Position numbers and translations under genes: made by a program. The notes below the pieces were generated by a model. It worked only from the letters and a program-made list of their open reading frames with translations. It was not told where the DNA came from and ran no database searches. A DNA stretch of 64,000 nt from Xylanimonas ulmi (lineage in GTDB: Bacteria > Actinomycetota > Actinomycetes > Actinomycetales > Cellulomonadaceae), in the NCBI RefSeq assembly GCF_004216535.1, contig NZ_SGWX01000001.1:3410001-3474000 (forward strand). Direction: 5' to 3'. Below are positions 10,218-18,852 of this stretch, in pieces. Every line of letters starts with the position of its first letter. Within the stretch, counting starts at the first letter, position 1.

Positions 10218-11095
10218 GCGCGACGACGCTGACCCGGCACGCGGCCCCCGCGGCTGTCCGCCGCCCCCGGCGGTTCGACCTCAAGCCGTCGACGGCGGCG
10301 GTGTACTTCGTCGCGCTGGTCGTCGTGGCCCTCACGCTCGGCCCTGTGATCTACGGCGTGCTCGGGGGTTTTCGCACCAACGCGCAGATCGCCGAGAACC
10401 CGGCGGCGCTGCCGCACCCGTGGGTGCTGTTCAACTACACGGGCGTGCTGACCAACCCGGACTTTTGGCGGTACGCGCTCAACTCGACGGGCATCGCGGT
10501 CATCACCACGGCGCTCGTGGTGATCTGCGGCATCATGGCGGCCTACCCGCTCGCGCGGTACGAGTTCAAGTACCGCGAGGGCGTCTTCATGGTGTTCGTC
10601 GTCGGGCTGCTGTTCCCCGCGTCGGTCGCGATCATCCCGCTGTTCATCCTCATCACGCAGAACTTCCACCTCGGCAACACGTGGATCGGCATCGCGCTGC
10701 CTCAGGCCGCGTTCGCGCTGCCCACGACGGTGGTCATCCTGCGCCCGTTCCTCGTGGCGCTGCCCAAGGAGCTTGAGGAGGCGGCCCAGCTCGACGGCGC
10801 CAGCCGGATCGGGTTCTTCTGGCGGATTTTGCTGCCGCTGTCGGGGCCTGGCATGGTGACGGTAGGTGTCCTGGCGTTCGTCGGCTCGTGGAACGCGTAT
10901 CTGTTGCCGCTGCTCCTGCTCGGGCCGCAGAACAAGACCCTGCCGCTCGGTGTCGCCGACTTCTCCTCGGAGCACGGCTCCGACACGGCCGGCGTCTTCG
11001 CGTTCACGAGCCTCGCGATGATCCCCGCACTGGTCTTCTTCTTGGCGATGCAGAAGCGCATCGTCAGCGGTCTTCAGGGCGCTGTGAAGGGGTGA
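10214..11095 (+). CDS. Sugar ABC transporter permease, MalG-like
   Basis: The protein has 293 residues and six predicted membrane helices, with the EAA loop EEAAQLDGASRIGFFWRILL. It is the second half of the heterodimeric importer. The start ATG overlaps the stop of the first permease gene (ATGA). Together with the lipoprotein and the following GH3 enzyme it fits uptake of a short beta-linked oligosaccharide that is cut inside the cell. Confidence 0.93.
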   Translation: MSATTLTRHAAPAAVRRPRRFDLKPSTAAVYFVALVVVALTLGPVIYGVLGGFRTNAQIAENPAALPHPWVLFNYTGVLTNPDFWRYALNSTGIAVITTALVVICGIMAAYPLARYEFKYREGVFMVFVVGLLFPASVAIIPLFILITQNFHLGNTWIGIALPQAAFALPTTVVILRPFLVALPKELEEAAQLDGASRIGFFWRILLPLSGPGMVTVGVLAFVGSWNAYLLPLLLLGPQNKTLPLGVADFSSEHGSDTAGVFAFTSLAMIPALVFFLAMQKRIVSGLQGAVKG

Positions 11096-11182
11096 GCGCG
11101 GCGCGTTGGACGACGCAGTTGGAGCCTCGATGCCACAACCGCGGCGTTGTGCGCCAAAATCGATTTCTGTGAGCGGGGGCCT

Positions 11183-11202
11183 CGTAGCGTGGAAGCGCTA
11201 CG
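11183..11202 (+). promoter_or_regulatory. Hairpin or operator between the permease and GH3 genes
   Basis: CGTAGCG (11183-11189) pairs with CGCTACG (11196-11202) across a 6-base loop. It could be a weak terminator or processing site inside the operon. The core TGGAAGCGCTAC also resembles the CebR-type operator TGGGAGCGCTCCCA in 10 of 14 positions over its length, so a regulatory site for the GH3 gene is possible. Confidence 0.35.
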
Positions 11203-11244
11203 GGGCCGCCCCGTGACCTTGACCGTGTCATAAGGAGACGACCC

Positions 11245-13692
11245 GTGACCGACGCCCTGTCCCCGGCCCCCGTGCGGGCCATGCCCGAGGTGTCCGACCG
11301 CGTGCGTGAGCTGCACGCGCAGATGACTCTCGAGGAGAAGCTGGCGCAGATCGTCGGCTACTGGCTCGACCAGGGCGGCAACGTCGTCGCCCCCATGCAG
11401 GGCGAGATGGCGGCCGAGACGGCCGGCACTCCGCTCAACGAGATCACCAAGGACGGCCTGGGCCAGTACACGCGCGTGTACGGCACGCGCCCCGTCGACC
11501 CGGTCTCGCGCGCCGCGTGGCTGTGGGCCGAGCAGCGCCGCCTGAAGAAGGAGACGCGCCTGGGCATCCCCGCGCTGGTGCACGAGGAGTGCCTGACCGG
11601 CCTCGCCGCCTGGCAGGCCGCGACCTTCCCGACGCCGCTGGCCTGGGGCGCCTCGTTCGACCCCGAGCTGGTCTACGAGGCCGGCCACGTCATCGGTGAG
11701 TCGATGCGGACCCTCGGCGTCCACCAGGGCCTCGCGCCTGTCATGGACGTGGTGCGCGACCCGCGCTGGGGCCGCGTCGACGAGTGCATCGGCGAGGACC
11801 CCTACCTCGTCGGCACCGTCGGCACCTCCTACGTGCGCGGCCTGCAGGACGCGGGCGTGCATGCGACGCTCAAGCACTTCGTCGGCTACTCCGGCTCGCG
11901 CGCCGGGCGCAACCACGCCCCGGTCTACGCCGGGCCGCGCGAGGTCGCCGACGTGTTCCTGCCCCCGTTCGAGATGGCCATCCTCGACGGCGGCGTCAAG
12001 TCGGTCATGAACTCCTACACCGACCTCGACGGCGTGCCGATGGCGGCGAACGTCGACTACCTCACCGGCATCCTGCGCGAGAAGCTCGGGTTCGACGGCG
12101 TCGTCGTCGCCGACTACTTCGCCGTCGCGTTCCTCGAGGTCATGCACGCCGTCGCCGCCGACCGCGGCGAGGCCGCGGCCCTGGCGATCGAGGCCGGCAT
12201 CGACATCGAGCTGCCCACGGGCGACGCCTACCTCAAGCCGCTCGCCGCCAAGGTGCGCGCGGGCGAGGTCGACGAGGCGTTCATCGACCGCGCCGCGCTG
12301 CGCGCGCTGCGCCAGAAGGAGGAGCTCGGCCTGCTCGAGCCCGGCGCCTTCGAGGACGAGCCGCCGACGTCGATCGACCTCGACTCCCCGAAGCACCAGG
12401 ACATCGCGCGCCGCCTGGCGCAGGAGTCCGTCGTGCTGCTGTCGAACGACGGCGTGCTGCCGCTCGGCCGCGGTGGCGCGGCGCCCGCGCGCGTCGCCGT
12501 CATCGGCCCCAACGCGGACCGCACCGAGGCGCTGCAGGGCTGCTACTCGTTCGCCAACCACGTGCTGGCGCACTTCCCCGACCACGAGCCGGGCTTCCAC
12601 ATCCCCACGGTGCGCCAGGCGCTCGACACCGCGTTCGCCGACGCCGGACTGGCCCAGCCGCAGTTCGTCCAGGTCGCCGGGTGCGACGTCGAGGGCGAGG
12701 ACCGCTCCGGGTTCCCCGCCGCCGTCGAGGCCGCCTCGGGCGCCGACGTCGCCGTCGTCGTCGTGGGTGACCAGGCCGGCCTGTTCGGCCGTGGCACCGT
12801 GGGCGAGGGCAACGACTCCGAGTCGCTCGAGCTGCCGGGCGTGCAGCGTGAGCTGGTCGAGGCCGTCGTGGCGACGGGCACGCCCGTCGTCATGGTGCTG
12901 CTGACCGGCCGCCCGTACGCGATCAACTGGGCTCTCGACGCCGCGGGACCGCAGACCGGCGACAAGCGGCCCGGCGCGGTGCTTCAGGCGTTCTTCCCGG
13001 GGGAGGGCGGCGGTCTGGCGATCGCCGACGTGCTCACCGGGCGCGTCAACCCCTCGGGCCGCCTGCCCGTGTCGCTGCCGCGCTCGACCGGCTCGCAGCC
13101 CTACTCCTACCTGCACCCGATCCTGGGTGGCCCGTCCGACGTCACCTCGACCGACTCGACGCCGCTGCGTCCGTTCGGCTTCGGCCTGTCGTACACGACG
13201 TTCGCGTACACCGACCTCGTCGTGGACGAGTCCGTGGCCGCGGGCGGCACGTTCACCGCGTCGGTCACCGTGACCAACACGGGCGACGTCGCCGGCGCCG
13301 AGCCCGTGCAGCTGTACGGGCACGACGTCGTGGGCTCGATCACGCGCCCCGTGGTCCAGCTGCTCGGCTACCAGCGCGTGACGCTCGAGCCGGGCGCCTC
13401 GGCGCGGCTGACCTTCGAGGTCCCCACGACGCGCTTCGCGTTCTCCGACCGCCGCATGGTCAAGGTCGTCGAGCCCGGCGACGTCGAGGTGTGGGTCGGC
13501 TCGCACGCCGCGGCCTCGGCGGCCTCGGCCTCGACCGAGGAGTCGACGGGCGGCGCGATCACCAACGAGAAGGCCGCCGCGAAGGTCGAGATCCCGGGCG
13601 CGGCGACCGCGCGCGCGACGCTCACGATCACGGGCCCGCTGCACGAGGTCACCAACGCCGACGCCCGCTGGGTCACCGCCACCACGGCCTGA
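11245..13692 (+). CDS. GH3 beta-glucosidase / beta-xylosidase
   Basis: This is a glycoside hydrolase family 3 enzyme of 815 residues with the standard three-part layout. An (alpha/beta)8 domain contains LKHFVGYSG and the likely catalytic Asp near residue 290 in VVVADYF. An alpha/beta sandwich follows (VAVIGPNAD ... VVVVGDQAG), then a C-terminal fibronectin-III-like domain (NTGDVAGAEPVQLYGHD). No signal peptide is visible, so it should cleave imported oligosaccharides in the cytoplasm. GTG 11245 follows AAGGAG with 7-base spacing. Beta-glucosidase and beta-xylosidase cannot be separated with confidence from sequence alone. It completes the LacI-controlled locus. Confidence 0.92.
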   Translation: MTDALSPAPVRAMPEVSDRVRELHAQMTLEEKLAQIVGYWLDQGGNVVAPMQGEMAAETAGTPLNEITKDGLGQYTRVYGTRPVDPVSRAAWLWAEQRRLKKETRLGIPALVHEECLTGLAAWQAATFPTPLAWGASFDPELVYEAGHVIGESMRTLGVHQGLAPVMDVVRDPRWGRVDECIGEDPYLVGTVGTSYVRGLQDAGVHATLKHFVGYSGSRAGRNHAPVYAGPREVADVFLPPFEMAILDGGVKSVMNSYTDLDGVPMAANVDYLTGILREKLGFDGVVVADYFAVAFLEVMHAVAADRGEAAALAIEAGIDIELPTGDAYLKPLAAKVRAGEVDEAFIDRAALRALRQKEELGLLEPGAFEDEPPTSIDLDSPKHQDIARRLAQESVVLLSNDGVLPLGRGGAAPARVAVIGPNADRTEALQGCYSFANHVLAHFPDHEPGFHIPTVRQALDTAFADAGLAQPQFVQVAGCDVEGEDRSGFPAAVEAASGADVAVVVVGDQAGLFGRGTVGEGNDSESLELPGVQRELVEAVVATGTPVVMVLLTGRPYAINWALDAAGPQTGDKRPGAVLQAFFPGEGGGLAIADVLTGRVNPSGRLPVSLPRSTGSQPYSYLHPILGGPSDVTSTDSTPLRPFGFGLSYTTFAYTDLVVDESVAAGGTFTASVTVTNTGDVAGAEPVQLYGHDVVGSITRPVVQLLGYQRVTLEPGASARLTFEVPTTRFAFSDRRMVKVVEPGDVEVWVGSHAAASAASASTEESTGGAITNEKAAAKVEIPGAATARATLTITGPLHEVTNADARWVTATTA

Positions 13693-13711
13693 CCTGGCCC
13701 ACCCGGCCGCG

Positions 13712-13761
13712 AAGCCCGGCGCCGAGGACGAGAGGACGCTCTCGACCTCGGCGCCGGGCTT
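13712..13761 (+). terminator. Intrinsic-type terminator after the GH3 gene
   Basis: A 16-bp perfect stem, AAGCCCGGCGCCGAGG (13712-13727) with its reverse complement at 13746-13761, is extended inside by CGAGAG/CTCTCG (13729-13734 with 13739-13744). It starts 20 bases after the GH3 stop and is followed by only a short T-rich run, as is common in high-GC genomes. Confidence 0.8.
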
Positions 13762-13780
13762 GTCTGCGTAGGGTGGGGCG

Positions 13781-14143
13781 ATGCGGGTCGACGTGTGGTT
13801 GTGGGCGGTGCGGCTGTTCAAGAGCCGGTCGGCCGCGGCGACGGCGCTGCGCGCCGGGCGGGTGCGCGTGAACGGCGTCATCGCCAAGGCGTCCAGCGCG
13901 GTCAGGCCCGGCGACCGGGTCACGTGGCGCGAGCCGCTGCGCGAGCGCGTCGTCGAGGTCGTCGAGCTGTTGCCCAAGCGGGTCGGCGCGCCCCTGGCCG
14001 TCAAGGCCTACACCGATCACAGCCCCGCGCTGCCCACCCGCGAGGAGCGCTTCGCCGTCGGCGTCCGCGACCGCGGAGCGGGCCGTCCCACCAAGCGCGA
14101 GCGGCGCGAGATCGACCGCCTGCGGGGCGACCGGCGCGCCTGA
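13781..14143 (+). CDS. S4-domain RNA-binding protein, Hsp15-like
   Basis: The protein has 120 residues. The S4 RNA-binding fold occupies residues 1-60 (DVWLWAVRLFKSRSAAATAL then GRVRVNG and RPGDRV). The basic C-terminal tail (GRPTKRERREIDRLRGDRRA) fits RNA contact. Hsp15 (HslR) in other bacteria binds stalled 50S subunits that carry nascent chains and helps recycle them; that role here is by family. A GGTGGGG ribosome binding site precedes the ATG. It stands alone behind the GH3 terminator. Confidence 0.88.
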   Translation: MRVDVWLWAVRLFKSRSAAATALRAGRVRVNGVIAKASSAVRPGDRVTWREPLRERVVEVVELLPKRVGAPLAVKAYTDHSPALPTREERFAVGVRDRGAGRPTKRERREIDRLRGDRRA

Positions 14144-14343
14144 GCGCCGTCGTCGGGCGGCGGGGGTGAGCACGGCGAGTCCGGGCCGATCGCGGGCGCC
14201 GCCGGCCGACTCACCTGGGTGAATCTGCGGCCGCGCAAGACCGCGCGTGACGTGGTCGGCGACCGCGTGAGCGCCCGCGACCGCCGCTCGCCGGGGCCGC
14301 CCGCGCGCCCAGCGAGGTTGCGGACGCCGATAGCGTGGGCGTC

Positions 14344-14988
14344 ATGAACCCCGTACGCGTGTTCCTGGTGGACGACCATGAGGTCGTCCGGCGCGGCGTC
14401 GCCGACCTGCTCGGCGCCGAGCCCGATCTGGAGGTGGTGGGCGAGGCGGGCACAGCCGCCGAGGCCCTCACCCGTGTGCCCGTGCTCGCCCCCGACGTCG
14501 TCGTGCTCGACGTGCGCCTGCCCGACGGCGACGGCGTGACCGTCTGCCGCGAGCTCAAGGCGAGGCTCGACGTCGCGTGCCTGATGCTCACCTCGTTCGA
14601 CGACGACGAGGCCCTGTTCGACGCGATCCTCGCTGGGGCCGCCGGGTACGTGCTCAAGCAGGTGCGGGGAACCGACCTGGTCGAGGCGATCCGCACAGTC
14701 GCGGCGGGCGGCTCGACGCTCGACCCGCGCGCGGCCGAGCGCGTCATGGCCCGGATGCGCTCGCAGGCGGACTACGAGGACCCGCTGGCCGCGCTGACGG
14801 CGCAGGAGCAGCGCATCCTCGCGCTCATCGGGCAGGGCATGACCAACCGGCAGATCGGCGGCGAGCTCTTCCTCGCCGAGAAGACGGTCAAGAACTACGT
14901 GTCGAGCCTGCTGGCGAAGCTGGGCCTGGAGCGCCGGGTCCAGGCCGCGGTCCTGGCGACCAAGCTGGGCCGCGCCGAGCCGCGCTAG
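14344..14988 (+). CDS. Response regulator, NarL/DevR (DosR)-like
   Basis: The protein has 214 residues from ATG 14344; an in-frame GTG 9 bases upstream is an alternative. A receiver domain has the acidic pocket DDH (residues 10-12), the phosphorylated Asp56 in [10 protein letters not shown] and the conserved Lys in VLKQV. The C-terminal LuxR-type helix-turn-helix reads [20 protein letters not shown] with [16 protein letters not shown], a form typical of mycobacterial DevR/DosR. The convergent neighbour is a DevS-like kinase, its likely partner. A role in hypoxia or energy-limitation response is an inference supported by the nearby universal stress protein and hydrogenase genes. Confidence 0.9.
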   Translation: MNPVRVFLVDDHEVVRRGVADLLGAEPDLEVVGEAGTAAEALTRVPVLAPDVVVLDVRLPDGDGVTVCRELKARLDVACLMLTSFDDDEALFDAILAGAAGYVLKQVRGTDLVEAIRTVAAGGSTLDPRAAERVMARMRSQADYEDPLAALTAQEQRILALIGQGMTNRQIGGELFLAEKTVKNYVSSLLAKLGLERRVQAAVLATKLGRAEPR

Positions 14989-15004
14989 CGGCTGCCCGGC
15001 CCGC

Positions 15005-16651
15005 TCACCTCGCGGGCAGGGGGACCCGCCAACGCAGGTGGGTTCCCCGGCCCCCGGGGCAGGCGGTCACCGACAGGCTGCCGTTCAGGTCGCGCGCCCG
15101 GGTGCGCAGGTTCTCCAGTCCGCTCAGCCGGGCGCCCGGCCCGATCCCGACGCCGTCGTCGGACACCGTGAGCACCACGTCGTCGGCGGCGACCAGCAGC
15201 ACCTCGACCGCCCCGGCGTGCGCGTGCCGCGCCACGTTCGACAGGCTCTCGCGCACGACGGCGATGAGGTGGTCCGCGGTCGCCGCAGGCACCAGGGCGT
15301 CCACGGGCCCCTCGAAGCGCAGCGCGGGCGCGAACCCGAGCGCGCGCGAGGCGGCCTCGACCTCCGCGATCACGCGCGAGCGCACCCCGACGCGCCGTGC
15401 GTCGTCGGTGGGCGGCTGCAACCCGCGGATGGTGGTGCGGATCAGGCCGATCGTCTCGTCGACCTCGTCGACCGCCCCCAGGACGCGCGCGGCGCCGTCG
15501 GCGTCCTCGGCGCGCTCAAGGCGCCGCGCCACCCCCTGCAGTCCGAGCCCGGTCGCGTACAGGCGCTGGATCGCCAGGTCGTGCAGGTCGCGCGCGATGC
15601 GGTCGCGGTCGCGCACGACGGCGAGGCGCTCGGCGTCGCGCCGTCGCTCGGCGAGCTCGATCGCCACCGCTGCCTGGGACGCGAACGCCTGCAACGCCTC
15701 GATGACGACGTTGGAGAACGCGAGCTCGCCGCGCGTGCGGCCCACCGACAGCACGCCCAGCGTCCGGCCCGGCTCACCCAGGGGGAGCGCGGCGAACGGC
15801 CCGATGGTCTCCTGCGCCGCCGTGAACGCGGCGGCCGCCCGCGGGTCGCGCGCGGCGTCCACGGTGACGATGGGCAGCCCCGAGTCGTAGACCTCGGCCG
15901 CGAACGAGCCCTCGGGCGGCAGCGTCTTGCCGCGGATGTCGTCGGCGCCGACGACGGCGCGCACCACGAGCCCGTCAGGTCCGGGGACGATGAGCGCCGC
16001 CAGGTCGGCCCGCGCGACGTGCGCGGCGTGCACCGCGACGAGGTCGAGCACCTCGTCGGGCGCGTCGCCGGCGAGCAGCCGACGTGAGATCTCGTCGCTC
16101 GCCACGGCCCACCGCTCACGCAGCCGGGCGTCGGAGTACAGCCGGGCGTTCTCGACCGCGACGCTGGCCGCCGCGGCGAGCGCCTCGATGCGCCGCTCGT
16201 CGGCGTCGGTGAAGTCGCCCCCGCCGCGCTTGCTGGTGAGGTAGAGGTTGCCGAACGGGGTGCCGTGCACGCGTAGCGGCATCCCGAGGAACGAGCGCAT
16301 CGGGGGGTGGTTCGGCGGGAATCCGACCGAGCGCGGGTCGGCGGTCAGGTCGTGCAGGCGCAGCGGACGCGGGTCGCGGATCAGCTCGCCGAGGATGCCG
16401 CGCCCGGTGGGGTAGGGGCCGACGGCGCGCACCTCGTCCTCGCTCATCCCCACGGTGAGGAACTGGCCGATACGCCCCTCGGCGTCCAGGACGCCGAGCG
16501 CCGCGTACCGCGCGTCGGCGAGGTCGGCGGCCGCCTGGACGATCCGCTGGAGCGTCGCGCCGAGCTCAAGTCCGCGCCCGACGGCCAGGACCGCCTCGAG
16601 CAGGACGTCCACCTCGCTCGGGCAGGGGGTCTGGGGCGGTCGCGCGTCCAC
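15005..16651 (-). CDS. Sensor histidine kinase with two GAF domains, DevS/DosT-like
   Basis: The protein is soluble, with 548 residues: GAF-A (about 20-185), GAF-B (about 200-335), a HisKA_3 dimerisation helix with His357 in RIARDLHDLAIQRL, and a HATPase_c domain (VSDDGVGIG). Overall order matches the DevS/DosT gas-sensing kinases. GAF-A has the motif GFPPNHPPMRSFLG; the His at residue 115 appears to align with the haem-ligating His of DevS, judged from memory of that family, so this could be a haem-based O2/NO/CO or redox sensor. It converges with its likely response regulator, 16 bases apart, and is divergent from a universal stress protein gene. Confidence 0.9.
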   Translation of the reverse strand: MDARPPQTPCPSEVDVLLEAVLAVGRGLELGATLQRIVQAAADLADARYAALGVLDAEGRIGQFLTVGMSEDEVRAVGPYPTGRGILGELIRDPRPLRLHDLTADPRSVGFPPNHPPMRSFLGMPLRVHGTPFGNLYLTSKRGGGDFTDADERRIEALAAAASVAVENARLYSDARLRERWAVASDEISRRLLAGDAPDEVLDLVAVHAAHVARADLAALIVPGPDGLVVRAVVGADDIRGKTLPPEGSFAAEVYDSGLPIVTVDAARDPRAAAAFTAAQETIGPFAALPLGEPGRTLGVLSVGRTRGELAFSNVVIEALQAFASQAAVAIELAERRRDAERLAVVRDRDRIARDLHDLAIQRLYATGLGLQGVARRLERAEDADGAARVLGAVDEVDETIGLIRTTIRGLQPPTDDARRVGVRSRVIAEVEAASRALGFAPALRFEGPVDALVPAATADHLIAVVRESLSNVARHAHAGAVEVLLVAADDVVLTVSDDGVGIGPGARLSGLENLRTRARDLNGSLSVTACPGGRGTHLRWRVPLPAR

Positions 16652-16688
16652 GCCCCCAACCTATCGGTCGGCCCCCGGGCCCCGGGCC

Positions 16689-16700
16689 GGGACCTTTGGC
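16689..16700. promoter_or_regulatory. DosR-box-like motif in front of the universal stress protein gene
   Basis: GGGACCTTTGGC differs at one position from the half-site form GGGACTTTNGGC reported for mycobacterial DosR. It lies in the divergent gap between the kinase gene and the universal stress protein gene, about 110 bases before the latter. The motif is short and the region is GC-rich, so chance is possible. Confidence 0.4.
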
Positions 16701-16806
16701 GTGCGCGACGGGGCCCGGGGCCCCTGTGCTGCGCTCGGGGCCGGTTGTCCACTGGGGTTGAGTCGACGGTGCGCGCACCGTAAACGATGTCCGGAGGGGG
16801 GTCATC

Positions 16807-17694
16807 ATGGTCAGGTGGTGCCAGGGGGTCGTCGTCGGGGTGGACGGCTCGCAGGAGGGGTATCAGGCGCTGGACTGGGCGGCCGCGGCGGCCGACCGCC
16901 ACGACGCGCGGCTGACTGTCGTCGGCACCTATGTCGTGCCGCTCGCTCCCGTGCCGGCGGGGGGCCTGCTCATCCCCGACAGCCTGCACGCGGGCGCGGA
17001 CCAGGCGGTCGATCGCGCGCTGGCCCGGCTGGGCCCCCACCGTCCGGGTGGACGCACGCCGTCGACCGAGCTCGTCCCGGGCGCGGCCGCCCACGTCCTG
17101 GTGCAGCGCTCGCGCCACGCGGACCTCGTCGTCGTCGGGCGGCGTGGGCTGGGCGCCGTGAGCCGGGCGCTGGCCGGCTCGGTGTCATCCGCCGTGGCGG
17201 CGATGGCGCACGGGCTGGTCGCCGTCGTGCCCGCCTGCGCGAGCGGGACGACGCCGCAGCGCGTCGTGGTGGGCGTGGCCGCGGACGTGCGGCCCGAACC
17301 GCTGCTCGACGCCGCGTTCAGCGAGGCCGAGCCGCTCGGCGCGAGCGTCGAGGTGGTCCACGCCGTCGACCCGGGGCCGCTGGAGGCGGTGCTCGACGCC
17401 TACGCGGGTTGGGGCCAGGCATGGCGGGCCTCCACACTCGAAGCCGTGCGCGACGACATCGACCGCTGGGCCGCCAAACACCCGCAGGTCCCGTGCACGA
17501 CCCGCATCGAGGACGGGCGGGCGGCCGACGTGCTCATGCGGACGCTGACCCCCCACGACCTCGTCGTCGTCGGCGGGCGGTCACACCGACGCGCGGCGGG
17601 ACGGCTGCTCGGGTCCGTGCCCGACACGCTGCTGCGCTCGGCGCCGTGCGCGACGCTGGTGGTGCACCAGCCCGACAAGACGCGCGACGGTTGA
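16807..17694 (+). CDS. Universal stress protein, tandem UspA domains
   Basis: The protein has 295 residues with two UspA folds. Domain 1 runs from VVVGVDGSQEGYQALDWA to about residue 145 with the ATP-loop pattern VVVGRRGLGAVSRALAGSVS. Domain 2 ends with VVGGRSHRRAAGRLLGSV. The glycine-rich ATP-binding motif G-x2-G-x9-G(S/T) is therefore kept in both. The start has a strong GGAGGGGGG upstream. Proteins of this double type are prominent members of the DosR regulon in mycobacteria, and a DosR-like box lies upstream, so induction by the adjacent two-component system is plausible. Confidence 0.9.
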   Translation: MVRWCQGVVVGVDGSQEGYQALDWAAAAADRHDARLTVVGTYVVPLAPVPAGGLLIPDSLHAGADQAVDRALARLGPHRPGGRTPSTELVPGAAAHVLVQRSRHADLVVVGRRGLGAVSRALAGSVSSAVAAMAHGLVAVVPACASGTTPQRVVVGVAADVRPEPLLDAAFSEAEPLGASVEVVHAVDPGPLEAVLDAYAGWGQAWRASTLEAVRDDIDRWAAKHPQVPCTTRIEDGRAADVLMRTLTPHDLVVVGGRSHRRAAGRLLGSVPDTLLRSAPCATLVVHQPDKTRDG

Positions 17695-17705
17695 GCCGCG
17701 GCGCG

Positions 17706-17972
17706 TCACAACGACAGGCGGCGGCGCTCCCAGCCCACGCCGAGCGAGTGCAGCACGGCCTCGCGGTCGCGCTGCGTGGCGTCGGTGAACGCCCGCAGCG
17801 ACACCACCGACGCCGTCAGCATCGTGGTCAGGACGGCGCGCGCGAGCTGCGGGTCGGCGCTGGCCTCGTCCAGCAACTCCTGGACGACGCGTGAGCCGAT
17901 GCCCGGCCCCTGCGGGTCCGAGCACGCGGTGAGCAATGCGATGGTCAGCGAGCCTGCGTCGACGTCGGTCAT
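17706..17972 (-). CDS. Small protein of unknown function
   Basis: The protein has 88 residues and no family that I recognise. It looks helical and soluble, with alternating Leu/Ala and acidic residues (VVQELLDEASADPQLARAVL) and a basic end (WERRRLSL). AGGGGGA at the right distance before the ATG and normal codon use support a real gene. It converges with the universal stress protein gene (11-base gap), which hints that it belongs to the same stress-response neighbourhood, but nothing in the sequence shows what it does. Confidence 0.7.
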   Translation of the reverse strand: MTDVDAGSLTIALLTACSDPQGPGIGSRVVQELLDEASADPQLARAVLTTMLTASVVSLRAFTDATQRDREAVLHSLGVGWERRRLSL

Positions 17973-18075
17973 GAGTCCCCCTGCTCGGCCGTGCCTGGTC
18001 CACTGTTACCCCACGCGGCGTGACCTCGCACGTGGAGGGGGTCCACGGTGTGACCTGGCGCGACACGGCGCGCGG

Positions 18076-18088
18076 GGGGACCGTCCCC
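18076..18088. promoter_or_regulatory. Short perfect palindrome GGGGAC-C-GTCCCC
   Basis: The palindrome lies directly after the stop of the acyltransferase gene and upstream of the small unknown gene on the same strand. It could be part of a short terminator hairpin or a regulator half-site pair; there is no further evidence for either. Confidence 0.3.
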
Positions 18089-18089
18089 G

Positions 18090-18677
18090 TCAGTCGCGCG
18101 GCCGCTCGTTCGCCAGGCGCGGCTCGCGGCGCCGGGACGGGTCGTCGCCGGCCTTGTCGGCGTAGAACGCGCGGATGACGTCCATGTCGGCGCCGACGTC
18201 GCCCGTGAGCTCGATGGTCGGGCCGACGCCGAGCGTCATCGTGGTGCGGTCGACGAAGCCCAGCGTGACCGGCAGGTGAGCCTCGCGCGCGATGCGGTAG
18301 AAGCCGCTCTTCCACGGGCCGCTCGCCGAGCGCGTGCCGTCGGGGGTGATGATGAGGTGGAAGACGCGGCCCTCGGCGACCTCGGCCAGCACGTTCTCGA
18401 CCACGCGGTACGGGTTGCCGCGGTCGACCGGGATTCCTCCCAGCCGACGCATGATCGGGCCCCGCCATCCGGTGAACAGCGTGTGCTTGCCCAGCCAGCG
18501 GATCGGCGCGTCATTGCGCCACGCGAGGGCGAGCATGTGCACAAAGTCCCAGTTGGACGTGTGTGGGGCGCCCAGCACGATGCCGGGATGCTGGGGGAAG
18601 GCCTCGTCGACGGGCGTCCAGCGGCTCAGCCGCCAGAAGAGGGCGGCGATCGCGCGGGTGGGCGAAAAGCGGCGCAT
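18090..18677 (-). CDS. PlsC-type 1-acyl-glycerol-3-phosphate acyltransferase family protein
   Basis: The protein has 195 residues and is shorter than typical PlsC. The catalytic HX4D box is APHTSNWDF, and the second block is IIRPDGTRS-like (LIITPDGTRSASG) with GIPVDRG between, as in the lysophospholipid acyltransferase superfamily. It may transfer a fatty acyl chain to a phospholipid or glycolipid precursor at the membrane; an N-terminal hydrophobic stretch (AIAALFWRL) could attach it. The exact acceptor is unknown. It is not obviously part of an operon. Confidence 0.82.
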   Translation of the reverse strand: MRRFSPTRAIAALFWRLSRWTPVDEAFPQHPGIVLGAPHTSNWDFVHMLALAWRNDAPIRWLGKHTLFTGWRGPIMRRLGGIPVDRGNPYRVVENVLAEVAEGRVFHLIITPDGTRSASGPWKSGFYRIAREAHLPVTLGFVDRTTMTLGVGPTIELTGDVGADMDVIRAFYADKAGDDPSRRREPRLANERPRD

Positions 18678-18852
18678 CGGGACACTCTAGGCCAGCGCCG
18701 CGCCGGCGCCGCCCGCGTCCTGCGGCGCCGCAGGTCGCTCCGCACGTGCCACCCGCGCGGGGCGCGACGCGTCACGAGACCTGGCCGCGGGCCGGCGGCG
18801 GCCTAGCGTCGCAGCCGGACCACGCCCACGGGGCCCGTCGACAGGAGGCCCG

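Noticed and set aside
18076-18088. GGGGACCGTCCCC as a DosR site
   Set aside because: DosR palindromes have a longer spacer between GGGAC and GTCCC, and the site lies behind a gene end rather than in a clear promoter.
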